Part shown: one piece after another, positions 45,286 through 52,090 of the stretch
How positions within the stretch are numbered: position 1 is the stretch's first letter
Layout: each line of letters starts with the position of its first letter
Assembly: GCA_030160035.1 (NCBI GenBank)
Contig: BSNO01000004.1
Location: forward strand, 682,001 to 746,000
From: Rhizobium albus
Lineage (GTDB): Bacteria; Pseudomonadota; Alphaproteobacteria; Rhizobiales; Rhizobiaceae
Direction: 5' to 3'
DNA length: 64,000 nt
The notes under the pieces: model-generated
What the model was told of the DNA's origin: nothing
What the model saw: only the letters and a program-made list of their open reading frames with translations
The model's database searches: none
Position numbers and translations under genes: made by a program

Positions 45286-46134
45286 ATGGGCGTCTACAAG
45301 AAGACCTACCGGATAGCGCTCGACGCCTTCAACCACTTCAATGACGAAGATGGCTGGGCGATGGCGAGCCATGTCGCGCTCTCGACGATCATGGCGATCT
45401 TTCCCTTCATGATCTTCGGAACGGCGCTGGCCAGCTATCTTGGCGCCGATGCGTTTTCCGAGACAGCCGTGCATCTCATCTTCGACACCTGGCCGCAGAC
45501 GGTCGCTGAGCCGATCGCGCGCGAAGTCGAGAATGTGCTGACGCAGGATCGTTTCGACCTTCTGACGATCGGTGTGCTTGCGGCGGCGTTCTTTGCTTCC
45601 AACGGTGTTGAAGCGTTGCGCATCTCGCTGAACCGTGCCTATCGGGTCGCCGATCGGCGGCCCTGGTATCTGACGCGAGCGCAGAGCCTTGGCTTCGTCT
45701 TCATCGCATCCTTCGTCTTCATGGCGATCAGCTTCCTGCTCGTCCTCGCCCCGCTCGCCGTGCGTCTGGCGCGCGAATGGCTGCCCTGGATGGATGCGAC
45801 GACGTCGATGATCGACAATTGGCGCATCGTGGTGGCGGTTTCCGTCCTCATCATCGGTCTTGCGATCTCGCATCTCTGGCTGCCCGCCGGCCGCCGCAAG
45901 CTTGCGGAAGTTCTGCCGGGCGTCGGGCTCACCATCATCTGCTGGCTGGTGGCTGCCAGCCTCTTCGCGTCCTACCTGCAGCGTTTTGCGACCTACGTGT
46001 CGACCTATGCGGGCCTCGCCTCCATCGTGATCGCGCTGTTCTTCCTCTACATCGTGGCGGCGATCTTCATCCTCGGCGCCGAAGTGAATGCCGCGATCCT
46101 GCGCTACCGTCAGATCCACAAGGACGATGTGTAA
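45286..46134 (+). CDS. YihY/BrkB family membrane protein
   Basis: A 282-residue inner-membrane protein with about six helices. Family features are DGWAMASHVALSTIMAIFPF near the N-terminus, FFASNGVEALRISLNRAY, and the C-terminal YAGLASIVIALFFLYIVAAIFILGAEVNA. Old annotation as ribonuclease BN is wrong for this family; function remains unclear. ATG 45286 gives the family start MGVYKKTY; a GTG at 45241 is the alternative. Confidence 0.88.
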   Translation: MGVYKKTYRIALDAFNHFNDEDGWAMASHVALSTIMAIFPFMIFGTALASYLGADAFSETAVHLIFDTWPQTVAEPIAREVENVLTQDRFDLLTIGVLAAAFFASNGVEALRISLNRAYRVADRRPWYLTRAQSLGFVFIASFVFMAISFLLVLAPLAVRLAREWLPWMDATTSMIDNWRIVVAVSVLIIGLAISHLWLPAGRRKLAEVLPGVGLTIICWLVAASLFASYLQRFATYVSTYAGLASIVIALFFLYIVAAIFILGAEVNAAILRYRQIHKDDV

Positions 46135-46241
46135 TTTGCGGATGGCCGCTAGGACGCCGTTTACCCAATCTCGACATCCCCATCGCGCCCACCAACGCTC
46201 AGTGGTAATTTAGCAAAGGGTGAACTGTTGGAGGTGCGAGC

Positions 46242-46538
46242 ATGACGCTCGGGGATCTTTCAATTGAATGGTCCACCATCTTTGCGATCCTCGCTCTGAT
46301 GGGTGGATTTCTGGTCGGGCAGGCGATGGACGCCGTCATGGGCCGGCAGGGGTTTGGTGCCCTCGGCAACATGATCGTGCTCGCCGCCGGGTTCTATCTC
46401 GGCCTGATGGCCTATGAAGCGATGCGCATGCCGATGGATGCAACGGAAATTCGATTTGCTGCCGGCATCGCGGGCGGCTTCGGATCGCTGTTCTTCCTGG
46501 CGGTGGTGAAGCGCATTCTCATGCGCATGGATTTCTAG
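46242..46538 (+). CDS. Small membrane protein of unknown function
   Basis: A 98-residue protein with three hydrophobic segments (about 11-30, 42-58, 72-90). I do not recognise a family. A good ribosome-binding site, GGAGG, lies ahead of ATG 46242, and composition matches neighbours, so it is likely real. The last four bases (CTAG) are shared with the convergent gluQ, each strand using its own TAG. Confidence 0.6.
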   Translation: MTLGDLSIEWSTIFAILALMGGFLVGQAMDAVMGRQGFGALGNMIVLAAGFYLGLMAYEAMRMPMDATEIRFAAGIAGGFGSLFFLAVVKRILMRMDF

Positions 46539-47425
46539 CCAAACCCGAGATCGCTGCGAATGGTGATGGGATCGATGCCTGCATCGCGCAAGGCGGCAAC
46601 GCCTTCGTCACCCTTGCTCTTCGAGAGCTTCGTTCCGTCGTCACCGAGGATGAGCCGGTGATGGTGGTAGCGCGGCGCCGGCAGTGAGAGTAGGTGCTGC
46701 AACAGCCGGTGGATCGCCGTAGCAAAAAAGAGATCCCGGCCGCGCACCACGTCGGTGACGCCCTGCAGCGCATCGTCGACCACCACGGACAGATGATAAC
46801 TGGTCGGCGTGTCCCGGCGCGCCAGCATCACATCGCCCCAGGCACCCGGATCGGCGACGATGATCCCGTGCTCGCCCGAGGGGCCTTGGCCGCTTTCCAC
46901 CCAACTGAGGTCCGGACCCACTACGGCGAGCGCAGCCGCCATATCGAGCCGCCACGCGAAAGGCACACCTGCGGCGATCCGGGCTTCGCGTTCGGAGGCG
47001 GAGAGGTGACGATCTAGGGCAGGATAGATCGGTGCGCCGTCCGGATCGCGCGGCCATGGCTTGCCGGTCGCACGCTCCTGGTCGCTGATCCACGCCCGGA
47101 TATCGCCACGGCTCAGGAAGGCGGGATAGGCGAGGCCTCGACCAATCAGTTGATCGAGCGCCTGCCGGTAGTCGCCGAAGTGCTCCGATTGGCGGCGATG
47201 CGGCGTGAAGTCCAGGCCGAGCCAGGCGAGATCGGCGATCATCTGCGCTTCGAGCGCCGGCGTGCAGCGTGTCTGGTCAATATCCTCGATGCGCAGCAGC
47301 AACCGGCCATCGGTTTCCCGCGCCAGCTTCTCGTTCAGCAGCGCCGAATAGGCATGGCCGAGATGCAGCGCACCGTTGGGGCTCGGCGCGAAGCGGAAGA
47401 CGGGACTGGACGGCGCAGCGCTCAT
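46535..47425 (-). CDS. gluQ: Glutamyl-Q tRNA(Asp) synthetase
   Basis: Attaches glutamate to the queuosine at position 34 of tRNA(Asp). The 296-residue protein is a truncated GlxRS catalytic core: FAPSPNGALHLGHAYSAL (HIGH region), LLRIEDIDQTRC, and KLSKSKGD (KMSKS), with no anticodon-binding domain. The usual zinc-binding Cys residues of GluQRS are absent from the AYPAFLSRGDIRAW segment. A YhhQ-like queuosine-precursor transporter gene is at 10837. Its stop overlaps the neighbour's. Confidence 0.93.
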   Translation of the reverse strand: MSAAPSSPVFRFAPSPNGALHLGHAYSALLNEKLARETDGRLLLRIEDIDQTRCTPALEAQMIADLAWLGLDFTPHRRQSEHFGDYRQALDQLIGRGLAYPAFLSRGDIRAWISDQERATGKPWPRDPDGAPIYPALDRHLSASEREARIAAGVPFAWRLDMAAALAVVGPDLSWVESGQGPSGEHGIIVADPGAWGDVMLARRDTPTSYHLSVVVDDALQGVTDVVRGRDLFFATAIHRLLQHLLSLPAPRYHHHRLILGDDGTKLSKSKGDEGVAALRDAGIDPITIRSDLGFG

Positions 47426-47451
47426 GATTGGTTCCGCGGCGGATGATCTGC

Positions 47452-47499
47452 TAGAGCGTTCCCGGGTGAAGTGGATACCGGTTCACGGTCGGGAAAGCG
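47452..47499 (+). repeat. RIME-like palindromic repeat, copy 2
   Basis: Variant with arms GCGTTCCC and GGGAAAGC, and core TGAAGTGGATACCGGTTCA. It lies in the divergent gap between gluQ and the alkA-like gene, 27 bp from the gluQ start, so it may overlap promoters for both. Confidence 0.83.
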
Positions 47500-47551
47500 A
47501 TAAGTCGGAGCGATGTCCCGTGCCATCTGTCCCGGACCGAGGTCAACGTCC

Positions 47552-48199
47552 ATGCAGCCCATCGCGACACAGGAGCAGATCGAGGCGGGCTTGGCGGAAC
47601 TCGCCCGTGCCGACCCGCGCCTGCGCCCGGTGATCGAGAAGGCGGGCCCCGTGCCGCTGCGCCTTCAGCCTTCAGGCTATGCGGGGCTTGCCGGCATCGT
47701 CGTGTCGCAGATGGTGTCGCGCGCGAGTGCCGACGCCATCCATGCGCGTCTCCTGTCCAGGCTGGGTGAGATCACCCCGGCCGGAGTTCTTTCACTTGAG
47801 GAAGCCGATTTCCGTCAGATTGGCCTCTCGCGCGCCAAGCAGGCGGCATTGCTGGGTGTGGCCCGGGCCGTGGCCGAAGAAGCGATCGATCTGGACGCGG
47901 TGCGACATCTTCCGGCCGAACAGGCGATCGCCGACCTGACGGCACTTCCGGGGATCGGCCCGTGGACCGCAGAAGTCTATCTGCTCTTTTGCGGTGGTCA
48001 TCCAGACATCTTTCCGGCCGGCGATGTGGCGCTGCAAGCGGCTGCCGCCCATGCCTTTTCCCTCGCCACGCGTCCAACCGCACGGGACCTGCGTATACTT
48101 GCAGAGAAATGGTCGCCTTTCAGGGGGATCGCCGCCAGACTTTTGTGGGCCTATTATGGAACGGTGATCCGCCGTACGGTGGCTCCGGTGGGAAGCTGA
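47552..48199 (+). CDS. DNA-3-methyladenine glycosylase II (AlkA-type)
   Basis: A 215-residue HhH-GPD base-excision glycosylase. It has the helix-hairpin-helix LPGIGPWTAEVYLLF and the catalytic Asp in PAGDVALQAA (the GPD loop), after QMVSRASADAIHARL. It lacks the N-terminal domain of E. coli AlkA and an Fe-S cluster, as in the short bacterial form. It removes alkylated purines. ATG 47552 is chosen over an upstream in-frame start. Confidence 0.9.
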   Translation: MQPIATQEQIEAGLAELARADPRLRPVIEKAGPVPLRLQPSGYAGLAGIVVSQMVSRASADAIHARLLSRLGEITPAGVLSLEEADFRQIGLSRAKQAALLGVARAVAEEAIDLDAVRHLPAEQAIADLTALPGIGPWTAEVYLLFCGGHPDIFPAGDVALQAAAAHAFSLATRPTARDLRILAEKWSPFRGIAARLLWAYYGTVIRRTVAPVGS

Positions 48200-48296
48200 G
48201 GATAAGGCTTGGCAACAAAGGTGCCCGGACTTCGCCATAGCTTCACATTCCTGCAACATGGTGCCTAATATATGTGACGCAGCGTACGAATCGGTC

Positions 48297-48301
48297 AGGA
48301 G
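48297..48301 (+). promoter_or_regulatory. Ribosome-binding site deciding a TTG start (HNH gene)
   Basis: AGGAG seven bases before the TTG at 48309. The upstream ATG at 48258 has no comparable site, and family members begin with the residues after this TTG. Confidence 0.65.
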
Positions 48302-48308
48302 CAGCTAC

Positions 48309-48866
48309 TTGACGATTGCAGTTTCACCGGAGTCCTTACCGGCGCTTGTATTGAACGCCGACTTCCGGCCCTTGAGTTATTATCCGCTTTCCTTGTGGTC
48401 CTGGCAGGACGCGATCAAGGCGGTGTTTCTCGACCGCGTGAACATCGTGGCCGAATACGAGCACGCGGTGTCCTCACCGAGTTTCTCGATGAAGATCCCG
48501 AGTGTCGTCTGCTTGAAAAGCTACATCAAGCCGTCCCGACACCCGGCCTTTACACGGTTCAACGTCTTCCTGCGCGATCGCTTCGAATGCCAATATTGCG
48601 GCTCGCCCGACGATTTGACCTTCGATCACGTCATCCCGCGCCGCTGCGGTGGTCAGACGACATGGGAAAACGTCGTCGCAGCCTGTTCGCCCTGCAATCT
48701 CAAGAAGGGCGGGCAGATGCCGCGCGAAGCGCAGATGTTCCCGCGCCAGACGCCGTTCCAGCCATCCGTGCACGATCTTCACAACAATGGCCGGCTCTTC
48801 CCGCCGAACCATTTGCATGAGAGCTGGATGGATTATCTCTACTGGGATGTCGAACTGCAGCCTTGA
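48309..48866 (+). CDS. HNH endonuclease family protein
   Basis: A 185-residue protein highly typical of Hyphomicrobiales: LPALVLNADFRPLSYYPLSLWSWQDAIKAV is the recognisable entry (residues about 9-38), followed by FECQYCGSPDDLTFDHVIPRRCGG and CSPCNLKKGG, the zinc-finger-supported HNH site. The family is broadly conserved and of unknown biological role, probably a host repair or processing nuclease and not a phage gene. TTG 48309 with AGGAG at seven bases is preferred. Convergent with the next gene, 21 bp apart. Confidence 0.9.
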   Translation: MTIAVSPESLPALVLNADFRPLSYYPLSLWSWQDAIKAVFLDRVNIVAEYEHAVSSPSFSMKIPSVVCLKSYIKPSRHPAFTRFNVFLRDRFECQYCGSPDDLTFDHVIPRRCGGQTTWENVVAACSPCNLKKGGQMPREAQMFPRQTPFQPSVHDLHNNGRLFPPNHLHESWMDYLYWDVELQP

Positions 48867-48887
48867 GCCGGCTGCGTCGCCACAATG

Positions 48888-51014
48888 TCAGCGGGGCTGG
48901 GCAGTGACCAGCCCGCGGAAGAGATTGGGCACGCTCTCCACTAGCTTGAGGGCTGCCTTCAGCCGCGCTGTTTGAGACGGTGTGAGGCGGTCGACCGCGA
49001 CCTTGTTCGAAACGGGTATGCCTTCCGCAAGATCCCGCGACTGCTGGGCAAGCATCAGCCCGAGAATGAACCGGTGCGCATCGAGCAGCGCCGTCAGCTG
49101 TTCCTCCGAGCCGATACCGCGGGCCATCAACCCCTCCAGGCGCAATTCGGTACGGCGGTGGCGGATGTCGTGGCGGATGGCCAGCGCCCGTGCGAGCGTC
49201 ACGATCGGGAAAAGCCCGTGCTTCTTGAGATCGATCCGGCCATCGATCGTCTTCAGCCGTCCGAACATCCCGAAAACCGGCGTGAATTCGCCGAGCCGGT
49301 CGCCGAGGAGCTTGGCGAAGGGCCGGTGGTCATGGGCGGAGGTCAGCGCGTCGTCCAGCAGCCGCGCGGCAAGCGGCTGGGTTCCGTGAACCGCCCGCAT
49401 GTCGAAGAAAATATCGACATTGAGCAGATCTTCCGGCTCGGAGCGTGCGATCCAGTGCGCGATCCGTCGGTGCCAGGTGGCGAGCGATCCGCGCCATTGC
49501 GGGTTCTTGGCCATGACGCCGCCCTTGCAATAGACGATGCCGGCCGTATCGAGCGTCTTGGCGACCCGCTCGCCCAGTTCGGCGAACCACTCGTCTTCCG
49601 GGCCAACCGGTTCGCCCTGCTGATAGACGATGGCGTTGTCCTGGTCGGCCGCAAGCAGGCTTTCACCCCGGCCGCCTGATCCAAGCACCAGAAAAGCATA
49701 GGATGTGGGAGGAGCGCCGCGCCCCTCCGCCAGCATCTGCGCTTCGGCCATGACGGCCGCGCGCCGCGTGACGATACGAAGCTCCTCCGAAACGATGCCG
49801 GCGAGGATGCGCGGGTCGATGTCTTCGGCAAGCAGGCGGTTGGTGACGCCGGGCAGCATCGCCCAGGCCTTTGCGATATCGGCGGCGTTTTTCGCCGCCT
49901 CGATCGCATCGTCGAGCCGGATGGCCGCACTGCCGCGCAACTTCAGAAGATCGCGCGCCGAAATGATGCCCGTCAGCCGGTCTTCCTGATTGCGCACGGC
50001 CAGATGCCGGATCTGCTGCCGCTCCATGCGGCCGATGGCGCGGTAGACGAAGGATTCCTCGGCGACTGAAATCAGCGGCCGCGTGGCGATGGTATCGATG
50101 GGCATCTCGAGCGCCGCCGAGCCATGGGTGACGACGAGGCGGAGCATGTCGCGCTCGGTGACGATGCCGTATTCCTGCACGGTACCGCCGGGCTTGCCTT
50201 CGGGCGAAACGAGGACTGAACTGATCTTGCGCTCGGCCATCAGCTTCATGGCACGATCCACCCGCTGATCGCCGGCAATGATGACAAGCTCGGCGGACGC
50301 GATCTGGCCGACCCGGTGCCGGTAGGCGTAGGGGTCGACCGCCGCGAGTGAGGGGTGGTCTCCCGGTTCCAGCACCGGCCGCGTCCAGCCTGCGCGATCA
50401 TGCGACGTCATCTGCTCGTTGAGGCCGAGACTTGCCCGTTCCGCCTCGGCAAGCGTGCGGACGCCGAGATCGGCAAGCCTGGGCAAAAGAGCGATGAAGA
50501 TGGCCGCAGCCGCCCGTGCATCACCCATCGCGCTGTGGCGTCCGACGATCTCGACGCCAAGCCAGGTGGCGATCGTCTCCAGGGCATGGTCCGGCAGATT
50601 GGGATTGGCAAAGGCCGCCAGCGTGCGCACGCAAAGCGATCGGGGCCGGCGCCAGGTCAGGCCGGTGCGGCTCGCCTCCTTGGCCATGATGGCGAGATCG
50701 AACCCGATCGAATAGCCGATGATCGGCCGCTCGCTGCGGAAGGATTCCAGATGGCCGAGCGCGACGGCGAACACCGGCGCATCCTTGACCATGCTGTCGC
50801 TGATGCCGTGGATCGCGCTCGAGCCTGAAGGGATCGCCATGCGCGGATCCACCAGGCTTTCATAACGGTCGTCTTCTACGATCGCACCACCCGATACGCC
50901 GATGGCGGCCATCTGCACGATGCGAGCGACCTTCGTATCGAGGCCGGTGGTCTCGCTGTCGAACACGATGGCATCAAGCGCCTTGAGCGGCGTTGCACCG
51001 GTTGCTGCCTTCAT
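48888..51014 (-). CDS. Exonuclease - CBS pair - DUF294 nucleotidyltransferase-like fusion protein
   Basis: A 708-residue cytoplasmic protein. The N-terminal DEDDh exonuclease domain (about 10-180) shows FDSETTGLD, the second Asp in IGYSIGFDLAIMA and HSAMGDARAAA. Then paired CBS domains (about 235-370, YGIVTERDMLRLVV and GIISARDLLKLRG), a DUF294 nucleotidyltransferase-like domain (about 400-530, LGSGGRGESLLAADQDNAIVY with the GSxGR...D pattern), and a DUF294_C domain. CBS-DUF294 proteins are common; the exonuclease in front is less usual. Role unknown. ATG 51014 preferred. Confidence 0.87.
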   Translation of the reverse strand: MKAATGATPLKALDAIVFDSETTGLDTKVARIVQMAAIGVSGGAIVEDDRYESLVDPRMAIPSGSSAIHGISDSMVKDAPVFAVALGHLESFRSERPIIGYSIGFDLAIMAKEASRTGLTWRRPRSLCVRTLAAFANPNLPDHALETIATWLGVEIVGRHSAMGDARAAAAIFIALLPRLADLGVRTLAEAERASLGLNEQMTSHDRAGWTRPVLEPGDHPSLAAVDPYAYRHRVGQIASAELVIIAGDQRVDRAMKLMAERKISSVLVSPEGKPGGTVQEYGIVTERDMLRLVVTHGSAALEMPIDTIATRPLISVAEESFVYRAIGRMERQQIRHLAVRNQEDRLTGIISARDLLKLRGSAAIRLDDAIEAAKNAADIAKAWAMLPGVTNRLLAEDIDPRILAGIVSEELRIVTRRAAVMAEAQMLAEGRGAPPTSYAFLVLGSGGRGESLLAADQDNAIVYQQGEPVGPEDEWFAELGERVAKTLDTAGIVYCKGGVMAKNPQWRGSLATWHRRIAHWIARSEPEDLLNVDIFFDMRAVHGTQPLAARLLDDALTSAHDHRPFAKLLGDRLGEFTPVFGMFGRLKTIDGRIDLKKHGLFPIVTLARALAIRHDIRHRRTELRLEGLMARGIGSEEQLTALLDAHRFILGLMLAQQSRDLAEGIPVSNKVAVDRLTPSQTARLKAALKLVESVPNLFRGLVTAQPR

Positions 51015-51048
51015 CGGTCTTGCCTTCAACCTGTCACCGGTAGAGCCT

Positions 51049-51096
51049 TAGAGCGTTTCCAGGTGAAGTGGATACCGGTTCACCGTCCGGAAACGC
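51049..51096 (+). repeat. RIME-like palindromic repeat, copy 3
   Basis: Nested inverted repeat with outer arms GCGTTTCC / GGAAACGC, inner GGTGAA / TTCACC and core TGAAGTGGATACCGGTTCA. It lies between the DUF294 fusion gene and dsbB and is followed immediately by a second palindrome at 51111-51146. Confidence 0.86.
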
Positions 51097-51110
51097 GCAA
51101 AATCAGATAC

Positions 51111-51146
51111 TTAGAGCAATTGAGCGATTCAGCGAAATTGCTCTAA
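51111..51146. repeat. Second palindrome attached to RIME-like copy 3
   Basis: Perfect 11-bp inverted repeat TTAGAGCAATT / AATTGCTCTAA with a 14-base loop. Both elements begin with TTAGAGC, suggesting one composite mosaic element of about 100 bp. It lies 16 bp after the dsbB stop and could act as its terminator. Confidence 0.75.
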
Positions 51147-51162
51147 GTCTTTGCCTCGGCAT

Positions 51163-51687
51163 TCACCGCGCCGGCGCGAATGCTCCTTTGAGAGCAATGA
51201 CAAGAAGCCCGATGCTGGCGATGACGTTCCAGCCCGCGAAGGAGAGGCCGAGAACCCGCAAGGCCGCATCGGCGCAGGATGGGGGGCGCAGCGCGTTGAG
51301 ATCATTGAGCAGGCTGCCCGCATCGGTGCTGACCGCGCCGCCGCCGCACGCCGCCGGGCCTTCCCACCAACCCCATTCGACGCCGGAATGGTAGGCGCCG
51401 AGCCCGGCGCCATAGGCCATCAGCGCGGCAGCGATCAGGAACAGGGCCCGGGTCACCATCGCCGGCCAGCGCATCGTCGCCGACAAGAGAGCAAGCAGCG
51501 CGACGGGAATGCCCACATAGTAGGGCGTGCGCTGCTGCAGGCAGAGCGCACAAGGAATGTAGCCGCCGATGTGCTCGAAGGCGAGGGCACCGCCGACGAC
51601 GAGCGCCATGCCGATGGCGAGCGCTGCCGCCAATGCGGTGCGTCGATCCCGCGCTATGGGCCTGTCGAGTGAAATTCTGTCTGCCAT
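51163..51687 (-). CDS. dsbB: Disulfide bond formation protein B
   Basis: Membrane quinone oxidoreductase that reoxidises DsbA. The 174-residue protein has four transmembrane helices, the first redox pair in YIPCALCLQQR (CxxC) and a periplasmic loop with the second pair (GPAACGGG and PPSCADA). It is transcribed alone. Start ATG 51687. Confidence 0.93.
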   Translation of the reverse strand: MADRISLDRPIARDRRTALAAALAIGMALVVGGALAFEHIGGYIPCALCLQQRTPYYVGIPVALLALLSATMRWPAMVTRALFLIAAALMAYGAGLGAYHSGVEWGWWEGPAACGGGAVSTDAGSLLNDLNALRPPSCADAALRVLGLSFAGWNVIASIGLLVIALKGAFAPAR

Positions 51688-51862
51688 GTCATGCCGATCC
51701 GCATCGTTGATTGCAGCCTTCTACCATGTCGTCTGCGGGAAAACGAAGTGCCATCGACGCCGCAGGCCAGCCCACGGAACGGATCGAAATCACCTTTCAA
51801 GGCCTCGAATTAAGGCTGGACTGACTGCGTCGCTCGTGGCAGATATCGCCTCGTCACGCGAT

Positions 51863-51947
51863 GCGGGTGTGGTGGAATTGGTAGACGCGCCGGACTCAAA
51901 ATCCGGTTCCGAAAGGAGTGTCGGTTCGACCCCGACCACCCGCACCA
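51863..51947 (+). tRNA. tRNA-Leu (anticodon CAA)
   Basis: Complete class II tRNA with CCA encoded at 51945-51947. Acceptor stem GCGGGTG pairs with CACCCGC (51937-51943); the anticodon stem CCGGA / TCCGG encloses loop CTCAAAA with anticodon CAA at 51897-51899, reading UUG. The variable arm is long, as expected for leucine, and the T-loop GTTCGAC is standard. It lies between dsbB and the GGDEF-EAL gene. Confidence 0.97.
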
Positions 51948-52090
51948 TCGATCGATCCAGGCTTTGGACGACCCGACACGTGGCCAGTTCTCCCAGCTTC
52001 GACGTTTCAAAGTGTTAAGCTCTCGCCTCTAGTGTCGACCCATCGGGGGACATCCAACGCGGGGTGTCCGGGCATTCGCGGGACAGGATC

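Noticed and set aside
45205-46119. A 305-codon N-terminal extension of the SDR gene through the BrkB gene
   Set aside because: The SDR fold starts at MTQIRSILLTG; the extension is antisense to BrkB and has no domain.
48309-48866. HNH gene as a prophage or homing-endonuclease remnant
   Set aside because: Sequence type, composition and context match a conserved chromosomal family in Hyphomicrobiales; no phage genes nearby.
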